Shown piece after piece: positions 23,145 to 35,227 of a DNA stretch of 64,000 nucleotides; the first letter of the stretch is position 1; every line of letters starts with the position of its first letter. The notes below the pieces were generated by a model. It searched no databases and was not told the origin of the DNA. It worked only from the letters and a program-made list of their open reading frames with translations. The DNA comes from Trichuris trichiura (lineage: Eukaryota > Nematoda > Enoplea > Trichinellida > Trichuridae): assembly GCA_037903355.1 (NCBI GenBank), contig JBAJFE010000026.1, forward strand, positions 4,340,001 through 4,404,000, given 5' to 3'. Position numbers and translations under genes: made by a program.

Positions 23145-25395
23145 ATGGGTTTGGAAAGTACAATGATTTGGTGAGTGACTTGTATTTGCAGTAATTAGCC
23201 TCATTAGAGTAAAAATGTAGGGTCTTTGCACTAGTGCGTAAAGTTTCGTGACTGCACGAACGAACCACATGAGTTGTTCTTCCGCGGGAGTGATGAGTGT
23301 AGTTGCAATTTTATTAATTCACCCAAATAATTGTTACATGTGCCAGGCTTGAACAGTTTGTTGTTAGCATAGCGAGAGAATTAACTTTGTTTATGTAGCG
23401 TTGACTCATCAGAGTTCATGAGAAATGGAGACTACTTCCCTTCTCGTCTTGAAGCGGAACGCGACGCTGTTAATTTGATCGTTCAGTGCAAGCTTCGTGC
23501 AAACGCTGAAAACACTGTTGGCCTGTTGGCAATGACAGAGTAAGTTGGGCAACTCACGCATTTCGTTAATCCGTTTTTTCCATAAAGCATAAGTGAAGTA
23601 CTTTCCACGCTGACGCAGGACAATGGACGTATATTCATGAAATTGCATCAGCTAACTCCAAAAGGGGAATGCCAACCAATGACCGCAATTCGTGTGGCCC
23701 ATCTGGCTTTGAAGCATCGGCAAAATCGAAACCATCGCACACGAATAGTTGTTTTTATTGGTAGCCCTATACGAAATGACATTCAAGAGGTAATTTCAAC
23801 TGCACGTTCTATTTTGATTTATATCCAAATATTGCAATTAAGTTCATCGCAACTGCGAAGAAACTGAAGAAAGAAAAAGTGAATGTAGACGTAATAAGCT
23901 TTGGAGTTGGTGATGTGAATTCTGAGAAGCTGAAGGCATTTGTCGATACCCTGAATGGAAAGGACGGTACAGGGTAGTGAATTCATTTTTACTTGATGAT
24001 GGTCCTGATTTTCTTGATTTCTAGGTCTCACTTGGTTGTCGTTCCTCCAGGTTCGTCTCTGCAAGAGTCCTTACTTACCAGCGCAATAATACGCGGAGAT
24101 GGAGACGAGCCTTCCACCATACCTTCCATTAATGCGGCAGGGTTTGCGTTCGGTGTTGATCCAAATGAGGACCCAGAATTAGCTATGGCTCTTCGCGTTA
24201 GCCTTGAGGAACAGCGGCAAAGGCAAGAACTCGATGCGCGCCAGCAAAATGTCGAGACAATGGACACTGATATGCCAAGTAATCAGTACTTTTAATGATT
24301 TTTAAATCCTTCATTTAACATAGTACCTGTTAAGAAGACCAACTTGAGTCGTCTGAGTCTGCAGACAGCAAGGGTAATGATGATTGTGAAATAGTTATGG
24401 CTTTGCAAATGAGTTTGGAAGGAGACGCTGACAAAGGAGCAAAAGAAGAATCTGGTGGTACTGCAGAAGTAAGTTATAAATTTGTTAGTTGCACGCTTAA
24501 TTACTGGCTTAAAGCATTGCCCAAGTCCTTCGAGTACAGAAATGCACCGAGGTAATCAATCAGCGGGCGACGTTACTGAAGCAAAGGGCGGAAATGTGGT
24601 GCTCATCAAAACCACTGTTTATTTGCTGTGCTAGTAGAGTTTTCCTTTAGAAAGATGCTCCTAATTCTGCAACTGTTGACAAAAAATTGGCAGAATCAAA
24701 GCAAAAGGAGGATTCGGAAAGTATGCGAAACGCAATCTCGTACCGGTTTTGGTAATCCTTTTCAGACGACGCAGAAACAAGTTTTAAGGCAGAGATTACT
24801 CCGTTAACTGAAGAAGATGAGCAGCTGTTAATTGCCTTGCAGCTGTCGCTTGACGAGGCGAGAAGAAATATAGAAGAGTCGGCAAAGAAGGTTAAAAGTG
24901 GAAATTTTTCTTGTTGCGCACTGTATTTCTAAGATGCTTGTAAAGGAAAAAAAGGATGCTGCCGACGACAAAGCGACTCAGATCGATCAGACAAATTTAC
25001 CCAAAAAAGACGAAGTGAAGGAGGTTTCCGATAACGCTTCTATGAGCATTCAGAAAAAGGAAGAAACCGGGGTAGTAACAGTGCCCATTCCTTCCCATTG
25101 ACAGAGAATAATCTTGCCGTATTTTTTGAAGCGAAACGTTGATGATTCTAAATCAGCAGCGACTAAAGCAACGACCACTGGAGTGGTAATTGCCGACCCT
25201 GAAGCTTTGGACAAATTGATAAGCGGTCTACCGGGAATAGCAAAAGAAGTTAAGGAAACGAAAAAACCGTCGAAACCGGAAGCTAAGGTTTGTATTACTT
25301 TCTTTGATTTGCTTTTTACGAGCTTCTTGGTTTAGAAAAAGAGTGGAGAAAATAGTGCGTCAAAGAAAGATGGCGAAACGAAAGGAAAAAAGTGA
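23145..25395 (+). CDS. PSMD4: 26S proteasome ubiquitin receptor Rpn10/PSMD4, 11 coding exons
   Basis: Exons: 23145-23170, 23399-23539, 23594-23789, 23843-23973, 24025-24278, 24335-24468, 24651-24720, 24766-24890, 24934-25071, 25132-25287 and 25336-25395 (1,431 nt, 476 residues). Rpn10 sits at the proteasome base-lid interface and captures polyubiquitin. The N-terminal VWA domain starts [20 protein letters not shown] and runs to about residue 190, including [13 protein letters not shown] and [18 protein letters not shown]. Three UIM-like helices follow: [29 protein letters not shown] and [14 protein letters not shown]. The C-terminus has [14 protein letters not shown] and a Lys-rich tail, matching the human end. 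It is about 100 residues longer than human PSMD4 because of the charged linkers. The exon 6 and exon 10 acceptors have nearby alternatives. The poly(A) signal is AATAAA at 25487-25492. Confidence 0.95.
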
Positions 25396-26189
25396 CGTAG
25401 TGAAAGGGCCGTTTAGTTTATGCTACCTTAGTTGTGATTGATTTTATTCTTTAAATGTCATACCCGTGCAGCTGGAAGTACGGACAAATAAAGATGGTTT
25501 TATAACAACTAACAGGGCCCTTTTCTTGTCGTGATAATGTCCGAAATGCCCCTTTAATGTTACCATTCTCTGTTTTTTAAATTTGCAACCAAGCATTGAT
25601 ACGTTCTTTCGTGTTCAGTGATCCCCAAAATAGGTAAACAATTTCATCCTGGAGACGATGAATTCCCTGAAAGCGCTTTGAAGTGGGAGGATGAAGGGTG
25701 GAGAAATAGGAGGATTAAAGGGGGTATAAAAATTCAAAAGGCCAGCCAAAGAACAGAAAAGAACTGCGTCAGATACGCTTCGCCGACTCAAATTTTTGGT
25801 TCGCATTAGCAACACTTCAATAACCTTAATGAGCTTTTGAAAGAAAAAGAAAGCTAAGTGAGTAAATAAGGGAATGCATAAGCAGTGAACAAGGCGTTTC
25901 GTCTTGTCATCTTCCGGAGTGCGCCCTACAGGTAAATTTTTGCTACTCTTTTCCATTATTCATTCAAGTAACACTTCACCATCTGAACAGCACGGAGTTT
26001 CGACTTCCGAAATGGGTAGTTTGCATAAAGAAAATAGTATGTGTAGAAGGAAGAAATGCGAAGTCAGTCGTAGACGTGTAGTCTGTTTTGAGCCCTCAAT
26101 AGTTGTTATTCTTTGCATTGAGCCGCGTAGTAAGTTCCACTTCTTTCGATTTCACTTTATCCGTCGAAAGTACAAACTATTCAATGGAC
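25396..26189. other. 3' flank of Rpn10 and intergenic sequence
   Basis: The Rpn10 3' UTR ends soon after AATAAA at 25487-25492. Beyond it I see no gene. Open frames on both strands near 25.6-25.95 kb overlap each other and have no family resemblance. Confidence 0.4.
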
Positions 26190-27165
26190 AATCTATTCCC
26201 CTTCACTATTCATGACTTCTTCCCAACGACTGGACTGCTGTTCTATCCTGATCCGGTTGAAATGCAGGGCCTTTGAGGAGAAGAAATCCGAGTCATTTTT
26301 GGAGCTTTTTGTCATCACTGATAAGAAAACGCTGCGCAAGCTAATAGAGAGCGAACAGAAAATGTGATAATCGGATGAAGCGATGTCAAGCGAATAACCC
26401 GAATGCGGATGCACTTCCCAGCCGAGTTCGTGGATGACCGTTTTTATAGTGCCTGCTGCGTGCGGTCGGCTATTGTCGTGCTGCAGCATGTTGGCATGTT
26501 ACTTCTTTTAGCTTTTCTGCTGAACAAAGCTCGCCAAACGCTGTAATTGCTCTAGATAAGTTGTGGTGGTGATCGTCTGGTTCTTTGAAAGTAATTCACG
26601 ATGTATAACACCCTTTTAGTCCCACCAGACGGTCAGCATGATCTTTCTTTTATGCAATTCAGGCCTGGGTGCCGTGGTTGGATCCTTACCAGGACTGAGC
26701 CACTCCTTTCTTCATTTCGTGCGGATGTACAAGCACCGCTTGGTTATCTGTGATGACGTAGCTGAAGGACGAACGAGATTGGGCCACTGCTTGACAGTAT
26801 CGAACGAGAGGAGTGCAAGCATCAGAAAAGGATCAGATTTTGTCGTATTTACTCAGCTAATCTGGAGCCCCGATTCCATTTTCTGTACCTTTCCCATAGA
26901 TAGCGTATGTTGGCTCACAATCACATGACTGCAAACTATCTCAGCCAGTCGCGTCGACTGTCGTGAATTAGGGCATTCGGCCTCTCTTTATCAAAACCGT
27001 CTGGCTTCCCTGACCTCACAATGTCACTCAGGTCAAAATTTCCCTCCCTAAAGCAGGAAAACCACCTAGCTGCTTCATGACCAACGGTCTCTTCCCCGTA
27101 AATCGCCTGAATCTTTTCAGCCAGTATGATATCAATTGATGCAACATTTTGCTGGAATTGCAATG
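26190..27165 (-). mobile_element. mariner relic, second lineage
   Basis: The minus strand shows a decayed transposase over most of its length: YGEETVGHEAARWFSCFREG, FDLSDIVRSGKPD, RKEWLSPGKDPTTAPRPELH, KIMLTVWWD, a stop, KGVIHRELL, and LQHDNSRPHAAGTIKTVI with HELGWEVHPHSGYS. These are mariner hallmarks, including the second catalytic Asp (HDN). The third Asp region reads SLDIASSDYHIF. Many stops and shifts are present. I could not place the terminal inverted repeats. Confidence 0.82.
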
Positions 27166-27959
27166 CCTATCGGAGATGGTTCTTTTCGTCGACCTGACAT
27201 TCCATCTTCCCAGCTAAGCTGAAACTTTTTATGAATGCAACATTAAACTTTGACTGTGCTTGCCCATAGAGGACATGGAGAGGCGCTGAATGACATATAG
27301 TCCTTGGCATAGGAGCAAACATGCAGTTCAGAAGAAAACGAAATAAACTGATACAACAGCCCAAAAGAATTTCTCTTTGGTGTCAACTTCTTGTGTATCT
27401 CTGTTTTAAGGATAAAACTCTTTGTTTAATAGAAGTCGCCGACTGAACAATTAGTCGGTAACATTTACAGTTACGACAAAAGGATACAAGAGAGTTACAG
27501 CAAAGATCAATTCTGCAAAGTTTGAGCGGCAAAAATAAGGATCAGTAAAATGACATAGAATAAATTTTGCCCAAGTTTTTGAGAACTAGATAATTAATTG
27601 CCTTTCCGACTTTGCTCTATTTTGCTTGACAATGAAGCATTATTGGTAGCTTCTATTGCAATGAACCCCTAAGCCTAAACCAAAAATGGTGAACCAGGTT
27701 TCTAGTAAAGGACGTACATGCTCTCATGAACGCCGTTTAATGAAGTGCAGATGTAACGTAACGCAGCGTTTGTAGCTTTTGGAGGCACCAGATCCCGTCC
27801 TAAGGGAACGTTGACGGAAGCAACCATTTAGGCTTCAGAAACTTCTTCGCCAAAAATTTTCAGTTTCAACCAGATGAAATGCATAATACTGCTGACAAAA
27901 GAATGATCTTGTAAATCTTTATTGTAATCGTTTAGAATGTTTCTGAATATGCCGTGGTG
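27166..27959. other. Intergenic, upstream of COG5
   Basis: No gene recognised. A stretch near 27.67-27.71 kb resembles sequence at 28.48-28.51 kb (CCTAAGYCTAAACCAAAA), suggesting a short dispersed repeat that flanks the first COG5 exon. Confidence 0.35.
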
Positions 27960-30900
27960 ATGATAAACACGTTGGAATATTTTTCTGACGAGAACTTCGA
28001 TGCAGAAAACTTCATTGAAAATTTCCGTGGAAAGGAAAGTGAGGCATCGTTGCAAGATAAGTTGGACGAAACTAGCGCAGTCATACAAGAGCAGCTGAAG
28101 TCCTTGGTGAGCTTTGCCACATTTCCGTAACTGTTTTCTTCTTTTACATAAAGTCACTTAGCTGGAACGTACGTTTTGTTGTTCTTACAGCTGCAAACTG
28201 AAATATCGTTTATCAAATTCATAACTCCTCCAGTACATTTTAATAATGCAGCTGTGAACTGTTATTTTTGCTATTCTTTTTGTGGCTTATGCAGAGATTG
28301 ATTCAGCTTTTTCAAGTTTACAGCTCCACAAATCGCTTCCCATAGTGCAATTGCGGTGCACTTGCAAAGTGCAGTTTATCCACTTCGCTTAAGTTTAGCC
28401 TACAAAGCTGCTGAAGGGAATTGGGTAACGTTGTCGCTAGGGAAGCTTTTCCTGTTCCTTATCGTTCATGTACACCACCTAAGTCTAAACCAAAATGGAG
28501 AACAGTCACGCACATAGCAGACCAGACTCAAAATTTTTCTTTAAAAGGGGTTTGTATGTTTAATATTATGGGTTTTACAAGTTGCCTCAATGCACCGCTT
28601 TTATTCTGCAAATACTCGATAAGGATTATGACTTCGCCCTCGTATGATTCCGCAGTATATCCAGCAGAACTTATGGATGTTGCAGATTGCAGAAAATTAC
28701 GGGGATCTTTGCACGCAAGCGGTTGCCGTTGATTCCTTGGAAGATCAGGTCAGTTCAGCCCGTACTTACATTCAGAAGCTTCAGTCAAAGTTAGAAGATG
28801 GTAGCAAACGTGTCAGCCTCATTGAAAAGCGAATGGAAGAAACCATCGTTCAGTTGGAAAATGTGTATAGGGCCGAGAATTCGTTGCTTAACCTAATACG
28901 CTTTCTTGAGCTTTGGGAAGAACAAAAGCAAGAAACGGATATTGTTGAACTGGCATCCGTAGTCGATGAGTTGCTTGGCATAAGCGAAGGCGGCCTTCTC
29001 AAGGGAGTAAGAGTAGTGGAAAAACAGTTACTTTCGTTGCCTCGTCTTCGCCAGGACACAATCCTCAATGCACAATCAGTATTTCGATCTGGTTTATCGA
29101 AAGGCGATCTGTCAAGTTTAACGGAGGGAATATTGGCCTTCAGCAATTTACAAGTTGCGGAAGAACAAGCGCGGTCTTATAACGAAGCGTATCTTCATGA
29201 GTTGAACAAGATTTTGACCGAAGTGACTAAAGTGCCAGCTGTCCAGGAATCCCCAAAGCGCCAGCATAAGTCAAGAATTATGCCCGGTTCTGCTTCCCTT
29301 CCATCCTTATCTGTTTATGCTGTCCAGTCCTCCATTTGGCCATCCTTTGACGTTCTATTCAAGCTACTGACTAGATATCAAGTTGAAGCGCGTGTTTTGA
29401 AGCATGTGGGTCGGCAGTCGTCCATCGGACCAGATGGTCACCGTATAGTAGCGGCTTTCTCGTGTGGGCTTTCTGAAAGACTGGCTGAGTGTATGGCTCT
29501 AAAGATTCAGGAACACTTAGGAAGCAGCTCCGTCCTTCTTTGTAGCCTACGGGATGAGTATCCACAATTTTTGCTCAGGTTTAATCAAGCGCTGTTGAAC
29601 AAAAACTCGCAAGGGAGTACGTCAGAAGATATTGTAATGCGGAAAGAATATACGATCCTACGAAACGCATGGCGTCCTGTTGAGACGTCCTATTTGGCAA
29701 AGTCTCTTTCGCGACTCTTATCCGCAATAGAATCTGCCTTTCGTAGTGAACCTTTTCAAAGCGCAAACATTTCCAAGAGCTTCTACAGCCTTGTGCATGA
29801 AGAGCTTAGCGCTGCTTGTGATGATCCTTCACTGCTTGACCAGGTAAGATTCTTTTTGTTGTGGAAGTATTATGTGTGAGCGAAAGTTCAATTTTTAACA
29901 AGTTTAAGTACATCATAAGTCAGTCCGCAAGAGCAGTGAAGTATTGCCCAGAACTTGCTGCATAGACCAGAATATGTAGGGATTTCGCCGCTGAGGTGAC
30001 ATAAGAGCGTGAGTTGTCCAAAAGAAGAATTTCAGGCCAGCGAGAAGCATACCTCTGCCGCTGCCTCCGCAAGATCTGTTCTAACTTCTTGAGCTGTGAG
30101 GAGCAACTTCTAAAGTGAGCATCTGGCCTGGCAGCAGCGACTCAAAATAAAGTATAGCGCCCCACCATACGGACTGTGGCACTTGTGCTATATGTATTTG
30201 GCTTTGCCATGCTTGCGATGGTTTGATCCGGGTTCATCCAAAGTTTTACCCAGTTTTCATCATCAGTAATTGTTCATTAAAGGCAACTTTTCTTTGCTAG
30301 TTTCTTCAGCAATTTTTTGCACATTCTGAGGTGTTCCTTCTTCGCAGGCTCTGACAACAACTGTAAGAATTGCCGATACCAATTTCTCGTACTTTTTTAT
30401 CTTGTTTATTGAATGGTGATGGCAGGTCGCTATGCACGCCAAACACTTCTGCAGGTTCCCGGGTTATTGTATCTGTTTTGACCGAGTCGGATCTGCCAGT
30501 TTCGACCTCACCTTTTGAAGTTCACCATGACAAAATTCGATTGCTTGCTTCGAGGTACCCTTCGCAATAGCGCTTATCCTACTTCTAAAACTTTTTTTGG
30601 CATTACTTCGTCACCCTAAGTTACCCACAAAATCCTCTTGGCTTGTGCTGCTGTCTTTTCTTGTTTAAAAAGAAAATGCAGGCCAATCCAAAATGTTACT
30701 TCTTGAGGTCCGTGACAAAAGAACTGAAATTATGGCTGAAAAAGGGATTCAATTAAATTCTTTTGCGTGAAGTAGATCAGTTGAGTGACACGCGCGCAAC
30801 GAAACCCGAAGATTTTGCCCAGTCGTTAGAATTCTGAAGCGCAAGGTTAGGCGAACGAACTTTTGCTCATGGGTAATACTACAGGGGGTCAGAAGTTATT

Positions 30901-33144
30901 GTAATTCAACGGCGCCAAAACGGAGTTGTATGAATCTGTGTTTTTCGTATTGTTAGTTTTGCTTCTTCTGAAATAAAACGCATCGAAATTCTGAAGAAGT
31001 GAAAAGTTGCGGAGCCACTTTACAAAAAGCAATAAGATAACTTCTGGTCTACCTGTGTATTCTTTAATTTAGATAACTGGCTGTTCAGGTATTTAGCGTT
31101 CTTGTGATTAAGGTGTGCAAAAACGTTTCAAAGGCAATTTATCAATATTGTTCTAAGTGTGAGCAGTCGTCTGGAGACGCAGCTGAAGCTGGCCAAATTA
31201 TTGACTGTCCAAACGCCACTCAAAAAAGGAACGTTGAGATTGTGAACAGCTTAACTTTCCTGAGCGCACAGCTGCAAGTATTGTTGCTCAACCCAACGTA
31301 TAGAGATTGCGTTCCTTTGCTGGAAGCCTGTCGATATATGGAAACCGTATTGGAAACCATCTTACTTCCATTGAAGCACTCAGTGGGGAACGCAATAGCA
31401 TCGGTTATGGCAACAATACATCAGGAAGACTTTGCAACGTTGGCAAAGAAGCGACTTGCCTCTGCCGCTGTTTGTTCCCTGTACATAAAGGAGCTTCAGG
31501 TAATGGTAGCATTGAAACTATTTGTAGTAAAAAATTTTCTAAGTAGTTGATTTATTGGTAATTTTATTGCCTATTGAATATAAATATAAACTATATATTG
31601 ATATATAAACTATAAATAGGGTTTATATAACTATGAAATGCCTATTGAATGGCATTTTCACTTCATTAGTAAAAAAATTATGTGACAGATCGTACAACTG
31701 ATTCTCAGATTATGTGCTATGACTATTGTATGAATAGTATGTAGTAATTAAGGGAGAACCCCCTCATGAAAGGCTGAGCGAACGAGTACCGGATTAAGCG
31801 AGAGCATTATTTGTTCCCTTGTATTGGAGTGAAGTAGCGGTGCCGGTAGGTTCCATTTTCGCGTTCAATTATATGGGACATTAAACGGTTGGCAATGCAG
31901 TAGAATTCCGGAAACTGCGCCGGAACGGACACTTAGGACGGTGTCGTCCATATTCACTGATGAATCTTCTATTTTTAACACCCAGAAATCAGTTTGTCTT
32001 GTATAAATTACGAAATTTCGAGAAACCATTGTGAAAAATAATATTTCCAATGTTAGCTCTGCTTCTCAGATATCTCCTACGGTAGTTTATGCCGTGCAAA
32101 AATATATTACTACCGTAAGGTCAAAAAATACTTGGATAAAACAGTTGTCTGTCGCTTGTGTTGTCGATAGGCCGTAAAAGGCATTTTTAATACCACCGTT
32201 TTGTGCTATAGGTTTTCTTGATTGAAAGTGAAACTCTAATGTGCTTGTAACGACCTGATCATTTCCATGGGTTAAGTTAGTGCTCTTGTCGACCAATGTA
32301 GAAATGTCAACATGGTTTTGAAAGTCGGTAATTTATTCAATTCGTTGTATTGCATAGTATGATCCATCGGCGTAGCTTTCATGTGTAAGTGTGTAGCTTT
32401 GTTCAGTAAATCGTGCTGTTAAAATTTGTAACATATTCTGCAGCAATTTTCTCCATCTTGTTTACTGCGGTTACCTCTGTTGTCTAATGTAGCTTATTTT
32501 TGCTTCAGAATTTTCTTGCGAGAATACATAAGGAGCACTTTGCTCTATTTGAAAGCTGTAGCTTTGTTGAGCAATTGCATTTACAAGTTGCGCAAAGAAC
32601 CTGCAACTTATTCATGCTCCACGTTAGTTTGTCTCGGCCGATGGATAATGGAAGGCGCATCGTGCTCAGATCTGATTTTGACGACGTTATGAAGGCGGTT
32701 GCCCAGTTTTGCATCAACGAAGAGGCTTTTGCACCTACAAAAGCTGCTATGAAGGCTTTTCAAACAATGTTAAATCAAAGTTGCGATGAGGTGGCACAGA
32801 GCAAGGATTGTTGGATAAATATTTTGTCTCCTTCTTTGGTTATACAGTTGCTTATGTCAATGAACGATGGCGAACTGCCTTCCCCGCATTCCGCAATGCG
32901 CTGGACACTTTCCCGCTACGTTGGTAAGTTTTGAACCAGTCCATTTTTCATGGTTAACGGTGATTGCGTCTCAGAATGGTGGAATGAGCATCAATCTGAA
33001 ACTGACCGGTTGCGTTTTTTGGAGAGCACCCTGTGTGCTTATGAAAACTTCGTACACGCTTCGAACAAGTCCGAATACGCAGCTGCATTTCCTGTCATTT
33101 CAGAATTGCTAAAAACGCTGCTTTCTGTTGAAAGGCAAATTTAA
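27960..33144 (+). CDS. COG5: Conserved oligomeric Golgi complex subunit 5, five coding exons
   Basis: Exons 27960-28106, 28656-29843, 31089-31499, 32509-32923 and 32975-33144 join to 2,331 nt (776 residues). COG5 belongs to lobe B of the COG tethering complex, which returns glycosylation enzymes within the Golgi. The N-terminus MINTLEYFSDENFDAENF resembles the family start FLADDFDVKAYT. The heptad-rich region from about 50 to 130 should form a coiled coil. Diagnostic later blocks are YLAKSLSRLL, VCKNVSKAIYQYCSKCEQ, RNVEIVNSLTFL, ASVMATIHQEDF, CSLYIKELQNFLARI and WWNEHQSETDRLRFLES. Length is close to human COG5 (about 830). The 1.2 kb intron after exon 2 carries a mariner scrap. The 1.0 kb intron after exon 3 is partly AT-rich with nothing recognisable. 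Confidence 0.94.
29936..30270 (-). mobile_element. mariner transposase scrap in a COG5 intron
   Basis: On the minus strand: DDENWVKLWMNPDQTIAS, then (shifted frame) VWWGAILYFESLLPGQML, then WPEILLLDNSRSYVTSAA. These match the catalytic centre of mariner transposases (first Asp block, WWD/G block and the HDNARPH block, here LDNSRSY). Only about 340 bp remain and there are frameshifts. Confidence 0.65.
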
Positions 33145-35227
33145 CTATCCTGTTTAAGTTAAAATTATTGGTACGTCTTTGGCGCAAGAACTGTTAGCAC
33201 AAAGGACGGAACATATACCCGTAAAGTGCGCTCGTACAATGGCTAAATGCGGTTTGTTTTAACGTTTTTCAAAGAAGCAAACCGCTTTAATCACCAAAGG
33301 GTTTTTTCTAGCAATTTTTTTCCTGGAGACCCGAAAAAGTGGAAAGAGTCACTTTATGAACAGTAGTCAATATCTGTGTTTTTTTATTGGGTCGTCATAT
33401 AAAGGAACTCTGCATTCCACGATTAGTTGCTCTTTTATTGAAATGATTGTTGTTGGTCGGGCCTGAGCAGTTTTATTGAAAGTTTGGGTTATTCAAGTGA
33501 TCGTTTTAAAATAACTTTTGCAACGAATGCTATTTGCTGAAATTTTATGTCCCCTTGAAAAAGATAGTTCGTCTTTTTTCAAAACGCACCTAACCTGTAG
33601 GTAATCCAGTCGTTTCTTCCGACTCGGAAAGCGCCGTATCACCATTGACACACGTTCATATGCTCTTTGCTGCAGAACTGCCATAGTGTTTTTGATATAG
33701 GGGTCTAAGTTCATGTTTTTAGGGAACTGTAATGCCTGGCGAATACAGGTTGAACCAGAAAGTTTTGAAAGCTCTGTCTTGCTCTTATTTTCGTAGGCAT
33801 GCAAGAATTTTCCATTCACTTGCTGGAATACTTGTCCGACCCGTAATTAGGTGACGACTTGCTGAATTCAACTGCTTGCAGTTTAGCCCGTTTCCAGTTT
33901 TCGAATAATGCCACTAAGGCTATTCCGACGGTGACGTATTTCTTTGTGCACTAATTATTTTCCGTCGCGCGTTCGATCTGTTCACTTATTTTTCCTTCCT
34001 TCTAACCTTGCGCTAAGCAGTGCTTGTCCTTTAATCACTACAGACTTAGATTGAAGTCGATCGATCAATCAACGTTAATTGCTGTAACTATTCCTAGTTT
34101 CCGTATGGTTCAGAAATGTGTTTTAAAAAAGTTGCAACAACTGCACGGCACTACAGTGATTTGACAGGGCAAGTACCTCCATGAAAAACGTTTGAAACGT
34201 TTCAAAATCACCGATGGTCTCTTCGTGAGCCATACTTGCCCGGAAGTATACACAGTACGCTTATAAAAAATCGTCTTTGTCTAAGTTAAGGCAGGCTGCC
34301 TGTTTAAGCTCCGTTTGCTGGTTATTTTTAACTCCATGGCTAAACAGTTGGTCATTGTACGTCTATAAAGATCAGCTGTATAACTGTTAGGCGTTTTAAC
34401 TGCATTTGATGAAAGGCAGCCAGTTTCCATACTCATTTACTAATAAATTTTTTGCAACACTGCTCGACAGTGGAAGGATACAGCGATCCTAACATTGTCC
34501 AGGAAACTGGCTGCTCTTCTTTGTTCAACGGTAGCTTAAAAGTTTAAGTAATATTCCTACAGCTGGACTGAACATAGCGGTTAATGTACAAAAGTCAATA
34601 TGAGAAGAATTAATGTTGGACAACGCAAGTCTGGTTTGAAATCACCCTGTCCTACTAGCAACATATGGTATCTGTCACGAATGCATGGATAAAGATGCAT
34701 GAATATCCTCAATAGAATCAGGGACATCATTCATGCGCGTCTTCGGTGAAGAATTTCTCATCCAAATTATTAATGCACACTCATCGATGTCGAGCGCGAG
34801 CCTGTTATTTTTTGCACGAATGATACTTGAGCAGTTTCTGGTGTTTCCTGATAATTCTACTTATCTATTCTGCGAACATGTTTTTGAAAAGATTCCGGTT
34901 GTTATCGATAGACGCAGTTGAGAATGTTAAAGCTATGCTAAGTAATTTCCTAGAAGTCTACCTTCTATTGTCCGTTGGGTTGCTTAGTTTGAAATGAGCA
35001 GTTTATTACATTTCTTCTGTCACTCTTACATGAGTATTGTCCTGAGAATAGTGAAAGGTAGGTCTTGGTTAATAGTGGAGTTTTACAAATGAGTTTTCAC
35101 TCGAAGTACACCTGGTCCGGTTTAATGTTGTGAGAGGCTGCTTTTAATATCACTACTTGGCAAACGAACAAACACTACAAACGGTTTTAACGATCTGGCA
35201 TAGAGCGGATGTCAGAATATCACGTTA
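33145..35227. other. Intergenic between convergent COG5 and the CABIT gene
   Basis: About 2 kb between convergent genes. I find no exon or transposon with recognisable coding sequence. The open frame at 33493-33819 (minus) has no family match I can name. TTTATT at 35002-35007 could serve as the minus-strand poly(A) signal of the CABIT gene, about 220 bp beyond its stop. Confidence 0.4.

Noticed and set aside
27960..33144. Initial reading as COG4 or COG7
   Set aside because: Later blocks (VCKNVSKAIYQY, CSLYIKELQNFLARI, WWNEHQSETDRL) match COG5 specifically.
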